A stretch of 33,560 bases of DNA from Gammaproteobacteria bacterium (GCA_020027345.1 JAHRAH010000119.1:1-33560); one strand, 5' to 3'. Numbered from the stretch's first letter, positions 1 to 8,668 are shown. Numbers and translations: made by a program. The notes: a model not told the origin generated them from the letters alone.

Positions 1-6
1 TCCTCC

Positions 7-30
7 GATTACTGAAACGGGTCAGTAATC
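7..30. repeat. Perfect 9-bp inverted repeat
   Basis: Arms GATTACTGA (7-15) and TCAGTAATC (22-30) are exact reverse complements around a 6-nt loop. There is no T-tract on either side, so it is not a typical intrinsic terminator. It could be an operator, the end of an element, or the tail of a gene outside the window. The rest of 1-97 shows no gene. Confidence 0.5.
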
Positions 31-97
31 TACCGCCAAAACACCCCTCAAATCCTTATCCCGCTTGAAAAAAAGAAACCCAAAAGCTCCACGAAAT

Positions 98-229
98 GTT
101 ACATTTCCCTCTCCAGAGGTGTAACGGGGCTTTCTTTGAGTGGCGTCCACGCCGCTCCTAATTTAATTTGAGCGGGCGCGGACGCCCGCTATTGTCGGCA
201 CCGTTACACCTCTGGAGAGATGTAACGAG
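98..229. repeat. MITE-like palindromic element, copy 1 (diverged)
   Basis: The element has GTTACA...TGTAAC palindromic ends at 98-125 and 203-226. Between them are two strong hairpins: GAGTGGCG/CGCCGCTC (about 139-158) and AGCGGGCG/CGCCCGCT (about 171-190), joined by an AT-rich linker. The same architecture recurs at 24344-24477 (best copy) and, truncated, at 8538-8596. It carries no ORF. It lies just downstream of the TRAP permease stop, so its hairpins could also serve as a terminator. The left end differs from the other copies. Confidence 0.7.
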
Positions 230-267
230 AATGCGCTTAAATTAAATTAAGGGCGGCGGTTTTTAGT

Positions 268-2892
268 TCAATGTTTGCGCCCAGCGCGGCGGCGCTGCAT
301 AAATGCGACTAGCGCGAGCAGCAGCAGGGCGGGCAGCCAGAATAATTGTTTGGGCGGGCGCTCTTCGTTTTTTTGTTCCAGCGCCGTTATTTCCCAGTCC
401 AAATCCAGGCCCGCTTTTTCCGCCTCGCCGCCGAATGTTACCGCGTCTATAAAAACTTTTCCGCCTTCTTCGCGCGCGGCAAATCCTGCGTTTTCTTCCA
501 GCCGTTTTTCGCCTTCGCCTTTTTCGCCGAGCGGCAAACTCACGGTCGTATGCACCATTTTTCCGCTGCTGATGTCTTCGCCGCTCGCGCGCAGCCGCAG
601 TTTTGCGCCGGCCGGCGCGGCTTCGGCGGCGGCGAATATTTGCGCGGGCGGCAGCGAAAGATGCACCGGCAGGATTTTGTCCAGCCAGAAACCGGGGCGG
701 AACAAAGTGAACGCGATGAGAAGCAGCGCAACCGTCTCCCACCATTTGTTGCGCGCGAGAAACCACCCCTGCGTCGCCGCGGCGAACAAAAGCATCGCCG
801 CTAGCGCCGTCGCAAAAACCAAAACGCCGCCGGCGAAGCCGACATTTATCAAAAGCAAATCGGTGTTGAATATGAAAAGAAAGGGAAGTATCGCCGTGCG
901 AATGTCGTAGGCGAACCCTTGAAAGCCGGTTTTTATCGGGTCGCCGCCGGAAATCGCCGAAGCGGCGAAGGCGCCCAGCCCGACGGGCGGAGTGTCGTCG
1001 GCGAGTATGCCGAAATAAAAAACAAACAAATGCACGGCGATGAGCGGAACTATCAGGCCGTTTTGCGCGCCCAATTCCACGATGACGCCCGCCATCAGCG
1101 AACTCACGACGATGTAGTTCGCCGTCGTCGGCAGGCCCATTCCGAGTATCAAACTGAACACGGCGACGAGCAAAAGAATCAAAGGCAAACTCCCGCCGGA
1201 AAGCGTTTCTATGAATTCGGCGACGAACTGCTGCATTCCCGTGAGCGTTACCGCGCCGACAATTATTCCGGCGGCGGCGGTCGCCACGGCTATCGCCGTC
1301 ATATTGCGCGCGCCGGAAGCGAGCCCGCGGCAAAAATCGCGCCAGCCCTCGCGCATTTTTGCGCCCGGCGCTCCGCCGCGCATCCATTCTTTCAGCGGCT
1401 TGTGCGTGAGCGAAACGGCGGCGAGAAAAACGACCGCCCAAAAAACCGAAAACGCCGGCGATTTGCGCTCCACCATCAAAAACCAAACCAGCGCGAAAAC
1501 CGGCAGCGCAAAATACGCGCCGACCGGCCACACTTCGGAAAAATCGGGCGCGCGCACAAGCGGGCGCGAAGGGTCGTCCGGCGGCAGGTCCGGCTTTTTC
1601 GCCGAAACCCGCAGCAAAAACAAATACGCAATCACGGAAAAAACGATAACGGCGGCGATGACCGCGGCGTCGTCTTTCAGCGCCGCTTTCAATCCCGTCA
1701 GAATAAAATACGCCGCGCCGACGATTGCGATTAAAAACGAAATAATCAGCCCCGCCCGAATCAAAGCGGGGGCGAAAGCGCGCGTCTTCGCCGCCGAAGG
1801 CAAGCCGGCCATTCCCGCCTTCACCGCTTCCAAATGCACGATGTAAACAAGCGCGATGTAGGAAATCACCGCGGGCAAAAATGCGTGCTTGATGACTTCC
1901 AAATAGGAAACGCCGACATATTCCACCATCAAAAACGCGGCGGCGCCCATTATCGGCGGGGTCAGTTGCCCGTTTGTGGAAGATGCGACTTCCACCGCGC
2001 CCGCTTTTTCGGCGGAAAAACCGACGCGGCGCATCAGCGGGATGGTGAATGTCCCCGTCGTTACGACATTCGCGGTGCTGGAACCGGAAATCATCCCCGT
2101 CATCGCGGAGGCGACGACGGCGGCTTTTGCCGGCCCGCCGCGAAAGCGACCGAGCAGCGAAAACGACAATTGAATTATGTAGTTGCCGGCGCCGGCGCCC
2201 TCCAAAAGCAATCCAAAAAAAACAAACAGGAAAACAAAATTCGCCGAAACGCCGAGCGCGACGCCGAAAACCCCCTCGGTGTAAAGCCACATGTGCGACA
2301 TCGCTTTTTGGAAAGACGCGCCCTTCCAGCGCACCGATTCGGGCAGCAGCGAACTGTCGCCGAAAAACACATACAAAAGAAAAACAACGGCGACGCAAAC
2401 CAGCGGCAAACCGAGCGCGCGCCGCGCCGCTTCCAAAAGCAAAACCATTCCGATTCCCGCCGCGGCCAAATCGGCGGCGGTCGGCGCACCGGCGCGCCCG
2501 GCCAAATCTTCCTTGAATATCAGCAAATACAAAGCGCAAAGCGGCGCGACTGCCGTCAGCGCCCAGTCATAAGCGGGGACGCGGTCGCGCGGGGAACTTT
2601 TGAGCGCGGGATAGGCGGTGAAGACCAGAATAAAAGCGAACGACAAATGCGCGACTTTGACATCGTCCAAATTAAGAATCGGCAAGAAAGACGAAACATG
2701 AAACGGCAGCGGCGAAGCGACCCACAACTGAAACAGCGTCCAGATAATGCAGACGGCCGAAAAAGCCCGCCCGACGCCGCCCGAAAACCGCCGCCCGCCG
2801 GTGTCGGCGGCGGCAGCCATCTCCTGCGCCGCCGCCGCGCCGCTTGCCGCCGGTTTGTTTTCTGCCGGCATAGTCCCCCGCGCGTTTTTCAT
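268..2892 (-). CDS. TRAP transporter fused permease (4TM/12TM, DUF3394-type C-terminus)
   Basis: This 874-residue, very hydrophobic protein is the fused small and large membrane subunit of a TAXI-class TRAP transporter, which drives periplasmic-binding-protein-dependent uptake with an ion gradient. Visible hallmarks are the large-subunit segment around residues 240-330 (GMISGSSTANVVTTGTF, and a TNGQLTPPIMGAAAF stretch) and a second repeat near 560-640 (GMGLPTTANYIV, DDTPPVGLGAFAA). A non-membrane region at about 745-850 with a PDZ-like AEKAGLDLDWEI segment fits DUF3394, followed by a last helix and a basic tail. Its binding protein is encoded at 4423-5397 in the same direction. The ATG at 2892 was chosen because a good -10 box lies 7 nt upstream; a second ATG is 7 codons in. 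The substrate is unknown. Confidence 0.93.
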   Translation of the reverse strand: MKNARGTMPAENKPAASGAAAAQEMAAAADTGGRRFSGGVGRAFSAVCIIWTLFQLWVASPLPFHVSSFLPILNLDDVKVAHLSFAFILVFTAYPALKSSPRDRVPAYDWALTAVAPLCALYLLIFKEDLAGRAGAPTAADLAAAGIGMVLLLEAARRALGLPLVCVAVVFLLYVFFGDSSLLPESVRWKGASFQKAMSHMWLYTEGVFGVALGVSANFVFLFVFFGLLLEGAGAGNYIIQLSFSLLGRFRGGPAKAAVVASAMTGMISGSSTANVVTTGTFTIPLMRRVGFSAEKAGAVEVASSTNGQLTPPIMGAAAFLMVEYVGVSYLEVIKHAFLPAVISYIALVYIVHLEAVKAGMAGLPSAAKTRAFAPALIRAGLIISFLIAIVGAAYFILTGLKAALKDDAAVIAAVIVFSVIAYLFLLRVSAKKPDLPPDDPSRPLVRAPDFSEVWPVGAYFALPVFALVWFLMVERKSPAFSVFWAVVFLAAVSLTHKPLKEWMRGGAPGAKMREGWRDFCRGLASGARNMTAIAVATAAAGIIVGAVTLTGMQQFVAEFIETLSGGSLPLILLLVAVFSLILGMGLPTTANYIVVSSLMAGVIVELGAQNGLIVPLIAVHLFVFYFGILADDTPPVGLGAFAASAISGGDPIKTGFQGFAYDIRTAILPFLFIFNTDLLLINVGFAGGVLVFATALAAMLLFAAATQGWFLARNKWWETVALLLIAFTLFRPGFWLDKILPVHLSLPPAQIFAAAEAAPAGAKLRLRASGEDISSGKMVHTTVSLPLGEKGEGEKRLEENAGFAAREEGGKVFIDAVTFGGEAEKAGLDLDWEITALEQKNEERPPKQLFWLPALLLLALVAFMQRRRAGRKH

Positions 2893-2899
2893 TCCGGCG

Positions 2900-2908
2900 A
2901 TTGTATCA
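2900..2908 (-). promoter_or_regulatory. Extended -10 box (TGATACAAT), probably giving a leaderless TRAP permease mRNA
   Basis: Read on the - strand the sequence is TGATACAAT, an extended -10, and 7 nt separate it from the ATG at 2892. Transcription would begin at or next to the start codon. No convincing -35 is seen. It overlaps the end of the cytochrome gene, so the permease may be transcribed separately from the genes before it. Confidence 0.45.
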
Positions 2909-3391
2909 CTTGCGGCGGTTTATTTTTTCCGACCATATTTCATAAACGCGCCCGGGCCACAAACTTTGAAAATAAGCGATGACCGCGTCGCGTTCTTCTT
3001 CCGACAACACTTCGCCGAAAGGCGGCATTTGCCCGCCGAAAGCGGCGCCGCCGTTTTCCACCGAACGGCGCAACTGCGCGAGGGAATGATGCCAAGTATG
3101 CGCGCTGCCGTCCAGCGGCGGCGGCGGATATGCCCCGCTTGCCAGCGGCTTGCGCCAGTTTTCCGCCCCGCGCGCGCGAACGCCGTGGCACGACAAACAA
3201 TGCGCATTAAACACATCTTCGCCGAGCGCGACTTGTTCCGCCGAATACCATTTTCCGGGGACGGTCGCCGCCGCGGTTTGCGCGCGCAAAGTTTTTAACC
3301 CGGCGAAAACGGCAACCGCAAAAACGGCGCAAAACAAAACCGCGGACAGCGCAAGTTTGTTCTTCATCAATGCGCGGCGCGGCATTTTCAT
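2906..3391 (-). CDS. Small c-type cytochrome, periplasmic, one heme
   Basis: The protein has 161 residues with a basic N-terminus and a hydrophobic segment (about 12-36), either a signal peptide or an uncleaved anchor. The single heme site is CLSCH at residues 65-69, and GGQMPPFG supplies a likely axial methionine (M122). This is a class I cytochrome c fold of normal size, expected to carry electrons in the periplasm. Its ATG overlaps the stop of the cupredoxin gene by 4 bp (ATGA), so the two are probably translationally coupled, and the copper protein is a plausible redox partner. The TRAP permease follows 13 nt later. The specific pathway is unknown. Confidence 0.9.
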   Translation of the reverse strand: MKMPRRALMKNKLALSAVLFCAVFAVAVFAGLKTLRAQTAAATVPGKWYSAEQVALGEDVFNAHCLSCHGVRARGAENWRKPLASGAYPPPPLDGSAHTWHHSLAQLRRSVENGGAAFGGQMPPFGEVLSEEERDAVIAYFQSLWPGRVYEIWSEKINRRK

Positions 3392-3924
3392 TCCCGTTCA
3401 AAAACGCCGACCATCCCCGCTTCGTAATGTCCGGGTATGTTGCACGCGAATTCCAGCCGCGCATCGCCCGAAAACTTCCACGCAAATTCCCCGCTTTCGC
3501 CGGGCTCCAGCAAAACGCTCCCCGATTCTCCGCCGTGCGAATGCCCTTCGCCGCGCATTTTTTCGCGGTCAATCTTTCCCGGCAACAGCGCCCCGCTTTG
3601 CATCATCGCCAGCATTTCTTTCTTGTGCGCCGAATGCATATCCGCGGTGCCGATGGTGAATTCGTGCACAAGCCGCCCGATGTTTGTGACCGAAAAATGC
3701 ACCGACTCCCCGGCGCGGACGGTAACCGACTTCGGCTCGTAATAAATGTCGCCCATCGCAATTTCCACCGTGCGCGCGGCGTTTTTAATTTCGGCCGGCT
3801 CGCCGATTTCCGCCGCGCTTTTTTTGTGTCCGTGACCGTGGCCGTGGTCGTGTTCGCCCGCGCCGCTTGCGGGAAAAGCCAGAGCAAAAAGCGCGGCGGT
3901 TAACATTGTTTTTTTCGCTTGCAT
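3388..3924 (-). CDS. Cupredoxin-domain copper protein with His-rich N-terminus
   Basis: The protein has 178 residues. A signal peptide (about 1-22, ending FPASGAG) is followed by a metal-binding-looking run HDHGHGHGH (25-33) and a plastocyanin/azurin-like domain. Type 1 copper ligands are evident: H87 in RLVHEF, then C161, H166 and M171 in FACNIPGHYEAGM. Between the ligands is a His- and Met-rich insertion (about 95-133), which may bind further copper. The role is periplasmic electron transfer or copper handling. AGGGAAAA precedes the ATG at 3924. It is coupled by a 4-bp overlap to the cytochrome c gene and lies 18 nt after the small membrane protein gene. Confidence 0.9.
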   Translation of the reverse strand: MQAKKTMLTAALFALAFPASGAGEHDHGHGHGHKKSAAEIGEPAEIKNAARTVEIAMGDIYYEPKSVTVRAGESVHFSVTNIGRLVHEFTIGTADMHSAHKKEMLAMMQSGALLPGKIDREKMRGEGHSHGGESGSVLLEPGESGEFAWKFSGDARLEFACNIPGHYEAGMVGVFERE

Positions 3925-3942
3925 TGTTTTCCCTTTCCTATT

Positions 3943-4356
3943 TCACCAAAACCAAGCCAGCGCAAAAACCCCGAGGACGATGTCGGCGCCGACGCATATC
4001 GGCGCATACCACGACGCGACTGGTTCGTTCAGCGCTTTCGGATGCGCGATGACAATGTCCCACCCCGCGTGCGCAAAACAAGCAAGCGCAAAAAACAGCG
4101 GACTGACGCGCGCGACCGCAATCGCGCACGCGAAAAAAAGCAGCGATACAACAATGTTCGCCGCCGCCTTCTTCGCCGTCGCCGAAGAAATGGCGACGCC
4201 AAAATACACCCCGCTGAAAACGCCGGCACTCGCGGTCAAAACATCAACCGCAAAATCCTCCGGCAAAAGCGCAATCGCCGCGCAAATCAAACCCGCAATC
4301 GCCGCCCCCGCCGCGGCGACAATCGCGGAATGCCCCCGGCTCATCGCCTTCGCCAT
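3943..4356 (-). CDS. Small four-helix membrane protein (DUF6010-like)
   Basis: This 137-residue protein has about four hydrophobic helices and little soluble sequence. Conserved-looking features are HAGWDIVIAHP near residue 97 and ASWYAPICVGADIVLG near 113, which resemble the DUF6010 family of unknown function; I recognise the pattern but not firmly. It sits between the TRAP binding protein and the cupredoxin in the same operon, so a membrane role linked to that transporter or redox pair is likely, but no function can be assigned. A G6 run before the ATG acts as ribosome binding site and is near a hairpin (4370-4390). Confidence 0.75.
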   Translation of the reverse strand: MAKAMSRGHSAIVAAAGAAIAGLICAAIALLPEDFAVDVLTASAGVFSGVYFGVAISSATAKKAAANIVVSLLFFACAIAVARVSPLFFALACFAHAGWDIVIAHPKALNEPVASWYAPICVGADIVLGVFALAWFW

Positions 4357-4369
4357 CGTCCCCCCTTTT

Positions 4370-4390
4370 CCCCCCGCCGCAAACGGGGGG
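4370..4390 (-). other. Intra-operon hairpin between binding protein and membrane protein genes
   Basis: Six C and six G (4370-4375 and 4385-4390) form a GC stem with a 9-nt loop in the gap between two operon genes. A U-rich stretch precedes rather than follows it on the - strand, so it is not a standard terminator. It may stabilise the upstream binding-protein mRNA, as is common where that subunit is needed in excess. Confidence 0.4.
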
Positions 4391-4422
4391 ACACAACAAA
4401 AAAAGAAAAACCGGCCGCGGTG

Positions 4423-5397
4423 TTACATCCAGCCGCGTTCTTTGTAGTATTTTTTCGCGCCCGGATGCAAAGGCGCCGACAAGCCGTCCTTTATCATCTC
4501 GGATTCTTTGAGGTTCGCAAACGCCGGATGCAGTTTGCGGAAGGCGTCAAAGTTTTCAAAAACCGCGCGCACGACCTGATACACGACTTTCTCCGGCACA
4601 TCGGCGGAAGATATAAATGTCGCGCCGACGCCGAAAGTTTGCGTGTCGTTTTTGTTGCCGCGGTACATTCCGCCGGGGATGACGGCGTGACGGTAGTAAT
4701 CGTTGTCGCTGACGAGTTTCTCCACCGCGCCGCCGCCGACTTCCACCAAAACCGAATCGCAGGAAGTCGTCGCCTCTTTGATGGAGCCGCTCGGATGCCC
4801 GACGGTGTAGATCATCGCGTCAATTTTGTTGTCGCAAAGCGCCTGCGACTGCTCGGCGGCTTTGAGCTCGGAGGCGACGGCGAAATCGGATTTCGTCCAT
4901 CCCTTCGCTTCCATCACGACTTCCATCGTGCCGCGCTGCCCGCTGCCGGGGTTGCCGATGTTGACGCGCTTGCCCTTGAGGTCGTCAAAAGTGCGAATGC
5001 CCGAATCCTCGCGGGCGACGACGGTGAACGGTTCCGCATGCACGGAAAACACCGCGCGCAGTTTGGGAAACGCGCCGCGCTCCTGAAACTTGCTGCTGCC
5101 GTGAAAGGCGTGGAACTGCCAGTCGCTCTGGGCGACGCCAAAATCCAGCTCGCCCTCGCGGATGGTGTTGATGTTGTAGACCGAGCCGCCGGTGGATTCC
5201 GCCGAGCAGCGAATGCCGTGTTCTTTGCGCCCCTTGTTGACCAGCCGGCAGATTGCGCCGCCGGTCGGGTAGTAGACGCCGGTCACGCCGCCGGTGCCGA
5301 TGCTGATGAATTGGTCCGCCGCCGCAACGGGCATGGCAAGCGCCGCGCCCAGCGCAAACGCAGCCGCCGCGCGGATTTTCCTGTCGCCGATTTTCAT
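4423..5397 (-). CDS. TAXI family TRAP transporter solute-binding protein
   Basis: The protein has 324 residues from the ATG at 5397, chosen because an AGGAGAG ribosome binding site precedes it and a typical Sec signal peptide follows (residues 1-27, ending PVAAA). The mature N-terminus carries the TAXI hallmark [19 protein letters not shown], followed by the family's [11 protein letters not shown] and [11 protein letters not shown] motifs. It would capture a substrate in the periplasm and deliver it to the fused permease at 268-2892. TAXI substrates are often unknown or dicarboxylates/glutamate; nothing here narrows it. It is the first gene of the operon, behind the promoter at 5455-5463. Confidence 0.95.
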   Translation of the reverse strand: MKIGDRKIRAAAAFALGAALAMPVAAADQFISIGTGGVTGVYYPTGGAICRLVNKGRKEHGIRCSAESTGGSVYNINTIREGELDFGVAQSDWQFHAFHGSSKFQERGAFPKLRAVFSVHAEPFTVVAREDSGIRTFDDLKGKRVNIGNPGSGQRGTMEVVMEAKGWTKSDFAVASELKAAEQSQALCDNKIDAMIYTVGHPSGSIKEATTSCDSVLVEVGGGAVEKLVSDNDYYRHAVIPGGMYRGNKNDTQTFGVGATFISSADVPEKVVYQVVRAVFENFDAFRKLHPAFANLKESEMIKDGLSAPLHPGAKKYYKERGWM

Positions 5398-5454
5398 TGT
5401 TTTCTCTCCTTTTTTTCCGCCGCCCGCGCCCCCGCGCAAACGGTCTTGCCCCGC

Positions 5455-5463
5455 ATTATAACA
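5455..5463 (-). promoter_or_regulatory. Extended -10 promoter of the TAXI-TRAP operon
   Basis: On the - strand this reads TGTTATAAT, a perfect -10 with the TG extension; no good -35 is visible. The start point would be near 5448, giving a leader of about 50 nt with a Shine-Dalgarno. The operon's first gene therefore has a normal leader, unlike many genes in this window. Confidence 0.6.
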
Positions 5464-5491
5464 TCTCGCTAACATCTCGCGCGCCCCTTTG

Positions 5492-6292
5492 TCATTCTTC
5501 CGCGCGCAAGCGGACGGTTACGGGGGCGTGGTCGGAGGGCTTTTCCCATGTGCGCGGGGCCGAATCGGGGGCGCAGGATTCGCATTTTGTTGCCAGCGGC
5601 GGAGTCAGCAAAAACATATCTATGCGCAGTCCGCGGTTGCGCGAAAAGGAGGCGGCGCGGTAGTCCCACCACGAAAAAACCCCGCGCGGCTGCGTAAAAA
5701 GTCGGTGGGCGTCGGCGTAACCGCGCGCGAGAAGTCCGGCGAAGGCGGCGCGTTCCGGCTTTGACACCAAAATATTGCCCGCGCCCCAATGCGCGGGGTC
5801 GTAAATGTCCTCGTCGGCGGGAGCGATGTTGTAATCGCCGCCGGCGGCGACGCCGCCGGGAAAATCGCGGGCGGCGTCGGCAATGTATTCTGCAAAATCC
5901 GCCAGCCATTCCAATTTGTATTCGTATTTTTCCGCGCCCACTTCGCCGCCGTTGGGAATGTACGCGGAAATCAGCCGCAAGTTTTCGCCGCCGCCGGACG
6001 GGGCGACGGTGACGGCGGCGACGCGCGCTTGTTTGTCATGCGGGCGGTTCGGCATTCCGCATTGCGCGTCCGCAATCGGCAGGCGGCTGAGAACTGCGCA
6101 GCCGTTGTACGCCTTCTGCCCGCAGCAAAAAGATTCGTAACCGGCGGCGCGAAAATCCGCGAACGGAAAATCCGCGCCTTCGCATTTTGTTTCCTGCAGC
6201 AAAAGCGCGTGCGGGCGCGCGGTTTCCAGCCACGCGAGAATGTGATTCTTGCGCGCGCGCACCGAATTAACATTCCAAGTCGTTATTTTCAT
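5492..6292 (-). CDS. xthA: Exodeoxyribonuclease III (AP endonuclease)
   Basis: The protein has 266 residues from the ATG at 6292, which starts with the family's [14 protein letters not shown]. Active-site motifs of the ExoIII/EEP fold are present in order: QET (E34), SAYIPNG (Y111), GGDYNIAP (D153, N155) and PSDHAPV (D254, H255). It repairs abasic sites and degrades the 3' end of duplex DNA in the cytoplasm. The start lies 1 nt after the aroD stop, so it is the third gene of a pepA-aroD-xthA run. The usual length is about 250-270, so it looks intact. The reading frame stays open upstream but is not protein-like there. Confidence 0.95.
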   Translation of the reverse strand: MKITTWNVNSVRARKNHILAWLETARPHALLLQETKCEGADFPFADFRAAGYESFCCGQKAYNGCAVLSRLPIADAQCGMPNRPHDKQARVAAVTVAPSGGGENLRLISAYIPNGGEVGAEKYEYKLEWLADFAEYIADAARDFPGGVAAGGDYNIAPADEDIYDPAHWGAGNILVSKPERAAFAGLLARGYADAHRLFTQPRGVFSWWDYRAASFSRNRGLRIDMFLLTPPLATKCESCAPDSAPRTWEKPSDHAPVTVRLRAEE

Positions 6293-6293
6293 T

Positions 6294-7016
6294 TCACCGC
6301 GCCGCTTTTTTTGTTTTAGTTTGCGTTTTTGTTTTTGTTTTTCCGCGGCAGGCGAGAACGGTCTCGGCGAGCGAAAGTTGCCCCGGCGCGCTTTTTCCCG
6401 CGACTGCGGCAAAGGCGATTTTGGAACCCAGCCGGGGAAAACTGCGCCTGCTCGCGCGCGCGATTTCCGATTCGCCGATTCCAATTACGACAATCGGAAA
6501 ACTCCGCCACTCCCGCAAAAACTCCGCCATCGCCCGGTATTCGGAAACGGCGCGAATGCGGCATGCAATTTTAAGAACGATGTTTTTTTCGCCGCCGGAA
6601 AAAACTTTTTCGGCAAGCGCGCGCATTTCTCCCGGAGAATCCGCGCCGGACAAATTATGCCGCGAAAATATCACCGTCTTCCCCGCCGCGCGCGCCATCG
6701 CCGCGACGGTTTTTGCCTCGCGCGCGGCGCATTCAATGTCGGCGGCGCAAACAAAAGGAAGCGCGGCTTTTAATATCGCGCAGCGCGCGCGCGAAGTCCC
6801 CCGCCATTTTCCGCCCTCGCCCGCCGCGCGCAATGTCGCTACCGCCGGCATTTCGCAAAACTTTTCCGCAAGCACGGCCGCCGCCGAAGGCGTTTGCGCG
6901 CGCGCCAAATCCAAGCGCACTTCCGCTATTTCCAAACCCCGCGCGCGCAGTTTTTGCAATTCGCCCGCCGCCGGCGCACGCCAAAAACTCGCCGCCACCC
7001 GCGCGCGGCTTTGCAA
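6294..7016 (-). CDS. aroD: Type I 3-dehydroquinate dehydratase
   Basis: This enzyme converts 3-dehydroquinate to 3-dehydroshikimate in the shikimate pathway. Family motifs are clear: EVRLDL near the N-terminus, the catalytic His in FSRHNLS, the Schiff-base Lys in IVLKIACR, and the substrate loop GSKIAFAAVAGKSAPGQ with its conserved S-A-P-G-Q. About 240 residues fits the type I enzyme. The start is uncertain. There is no ATG near the beginning of homology, so I chose TTG at 7016, just after the pepA stop (7022); GTG at 6998 is possible, and the far-upstream ATG (7145) would overlap pepA by over 120 bp. The C-terminal tail is a low-complexity Lys/Thr stretch. Confidence 0.88.
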   Translation of the reverse strand: MQSRARVAASFWRAPAAGELQKLRARGLEIAEVRLDLARAQTPSAAAVLAEKFCEMPAVATLRAAGEGGKWRGTSRARCAILKAALPFVCAADIECAAREAKTVAAMARAAGKTVIFSRHNLSGADSPGEMRALAEKVFSGGEKNIVLKIACRIRAVSEYRAMAEFLREWRSFPIVVIGIGESEIARASRRSFPRLGSKIAFAAVAGKSAPGQLSLAETVLACRGKTKTKTQTKTKKAAR

Positions 7017-7021
7017 TAATT

Positions 7022-8488
7022 TTAATTCGCCGCCCACCGCCGCAGCATTTCCAAAAGCGCCGCCGCGCCAAAACCCGTAACCGGACCCGGCGCCGCCGCC
7101 AAGCCGCCCTCGCGCGACGCGGCCGACAAATCCAAATGCACCCACGACGCCCCGCCTTTAATAAATTCGCGCAAAAACAATACCGCCATAATGTGGTCGG
7201 CCGCGCCTTCTTCCGCGCATTGTTTAATGTCCGCGGCGCCGCTTTTTAATTCTTCGCGGTAATCTTCCGGCGCGCGAAACCAGCAAAGCCGCTCGCCGCA
7301 ACTTTCCCCCGCCGCAGCCGCCAACTCGCGGTCGCCCGCATTTTCGGTGAAGAAACCGCTCATTCTTTCGCCCAGCGCGGCGTGCATCGTCCCCGTCAAA
7401 GTCGCCATCGTTACTATCTTGTCCGCGGCGAAATCTTTTGTCGCAATCGCCAAAGAATCGGCGAGCAGCATCCGCCCTTCGGCGTCGGTGTGGACGATTT
7501 CAACAAGTTTTCCGTTCGCCGCTTTTATCACTTCGTCGGGGCGGTAACCGTCGGCGCCGATTGCGTTTTCCGCCAGCGCCAGCCACGCGTCCACGGCGAG
7601 CGGCAGCCGTTCGCGCGCGGCGCAAAGCGCGGCGGAAAAAACCGCGGCCGCGCCCGCCATGTCCTTTGCCATTCCGCGCATATGTTTCGCCGGTTTCAGA
7701 TTGACCCCGCCGGTGTCAAATGTTACGCCCTTGCCGACGAGCGTTATTTTGCGCCGCGCATTTTTCGGGCGGTAACGCAAACGCAATAAAACCGGCTCCT
7801 CCCGCGAAGCGCGCGATGCGGCGAGAAAAAGCCCCGCGCCGAGTTTTTGCAATTCGTTTTTGCCGAAAGCGCGCGCGCTGATTCCCGCCGCGCGCGCTTG
7901 CGCCGCCGCGTATTTTGCGAAAACGCCGGGCGTGAGAATGTTCGGCGGCAATTTTGTAAGAACGCGCGCGACCGTGTTCGCATATGCGTTTTCCGTCGCG
8001 GCGGAAAGCGCGGGAGTTTTTTGCGCGCCGGCAAAAACCATCTCCGGCGCGCGCGCCGAATCGCCCGGCAGTTGCGCATAATACACAAGCGCGGAGTAAA
8101 CCGCGAGCGGCGAAATATGCGGCGCGCATTCGGGGCGGACATCCACCGCGAGTTTTTTCACTTTCGGCAGCGCGTCCAACGCGCCGCGCAGGTTTTCCAA
8201 AAGCGAAAACACGCTTTCATTTTCGCAGCAAACGCGGCGGCAGACCGTCGTCCCCGAAGGAAGCGTTACCGTCGGCGGCGCTTTTTCGGCGTTGTTTTTT
8301 TCGTTTGCGAGTTTGCCCGCCGCGGCGGAAAACAATTTTGCGAACGGCACTTTACCGTTATTTTTGCCGCCGCCGTCGCCGCCGACGATTTGCAAAACCG
8401 CGCCAAAGGAATCGTATTCCTTCCCGGCAAGCGCCGCCGCCCGCAGCCGTTTGCGAACATCCGCCCCGCCAACCGCCCCCGCAATCAT
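7022..8488 (-). CDS. pepA: Leucyl aminopeptidase family protein (M17)
   Basis: The protein has 488 residues. The N-terminal half is a variable macro-like domain and the C-terminal half is the two-metal M17 peptidase. Metal and catalytic motifs are LVGKGVTFDTGG (K253, D258), MAKDMAGAAAV (D276) and HTDAEGRMLLADSL (D335, E337, R339), matching the family's NTDAEGR signature with His in place of Asn. It removes N-terminal residues from peptides in the cytoplasm. A TATAGA box lies 8 nt before the ATG, suggesting a leaderless message. It heads the run with aroD and xthA and is divergent from azlC. Confidence 0.93.
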   Translation of the reverse strand: MIAGAVGGADVRKRLRAAALAGKEYDSFGAVLQIVGGDGGGKNNGKVPFAKLFSAAAGKLANEKNNAEKAPPTVTLPSGTTVCRRVCCENESVFSLLENLRGALDALPKVKKLAVDVRPECAPHISPLAVYSALVYYAQLPGDSARAPEMVFAGAQKTPALSAATENAYANTVARVLTKLPPNILTPGVFAKYAAAQARAAGISARAFGKNELQKLGAGLFLAASRASREEPVLLRLRYRPKNARRKITLVGKGVTFDTGGVNLKPAKHMRGMAKDMAGAAAVFSAALCAARERLPLAVDAWLALAENAIGADGYRPDEVIKAANGKLVEIVHTDAEGRMLLADSLAIATKDFAADKIVTMATLTGTMHAALGERMSGFFTENAGDRELAAAAGESCGERLCWFRAPEDYREELKSGAADIKQCAEEGAADHIMAVLFLREFIKGGASWVHLDLSAASREGGLAAAPGPVTGFGAAALLEMLRRWAAN

Positions 8489-8496
8489 TCCGCAAT

Positions 8497-8502
8497 TCTA
8501 TA
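8497..8502 (-). promoter_or_regulatory. Putative -10 of pepA (TATAGA), leaderless type
   Basis: The hexamer is 8 nt before the pepA ATG. It differs from consensus and no -35 is obvious; the truncated MITE copy lies just upstream. The call rests mainly on the same spacing recurring at eight other genes. Confidence 0.3.
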
Positions 8503-8537
8503 ACGAAACCCCGGACTCGTTACACCGTCTCCCCGGT

Positions 8538-8596
8538 CTCGTTACATCTCTCCAGAGGTGTAACGCATTCAAAAAAAGCGGGCGTCGCCGCCCGCT
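8538..8596. repeat. MITE-like element, copy 2 (right end missing)
   Basis: The left terminal palindrome (8538-8565) matches copy 3 except for one base. It is followed by a hairpin AGCGGGCG/CGCCCGCT (8577-8596) and the AT-rich linker, but no right terminal repeat. A further CTCGTTACACC fragment lies at 8516-8526. It sits between the divergent pepA and azlC promoters. Confidence 0.7.
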
Positions 8597-8662
8597 CAAA
8601 TTAAAATTTTCCGGATTACCGCTTTTTTACAGAAGTGCGGGAATGACAGGGAATTGGGCGGG

Positions 8663-8668
8663 TAAAAT
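8663..8668 (+). promoter_or_regulatory. Putative -10 of azlC (TAAAAT), leaderless type
   Basis: TAAAAT is followed by six G and then the ATG at 8675. The same 17-base string, GGTAAAATGGGGGGATG, precedes the lysE-type gene on the other strand (25095-25111), which makes chance less likely. The G run could instead be a ribosome binding site. Confidence 0.4.

Noticed and set aside
263-2539. Long open frame on the - strand overlapping the TRAP permease
   Set aside because: Its translation is an Arg/Gly-rich shadow of the permease in another frame, with no family motifs.
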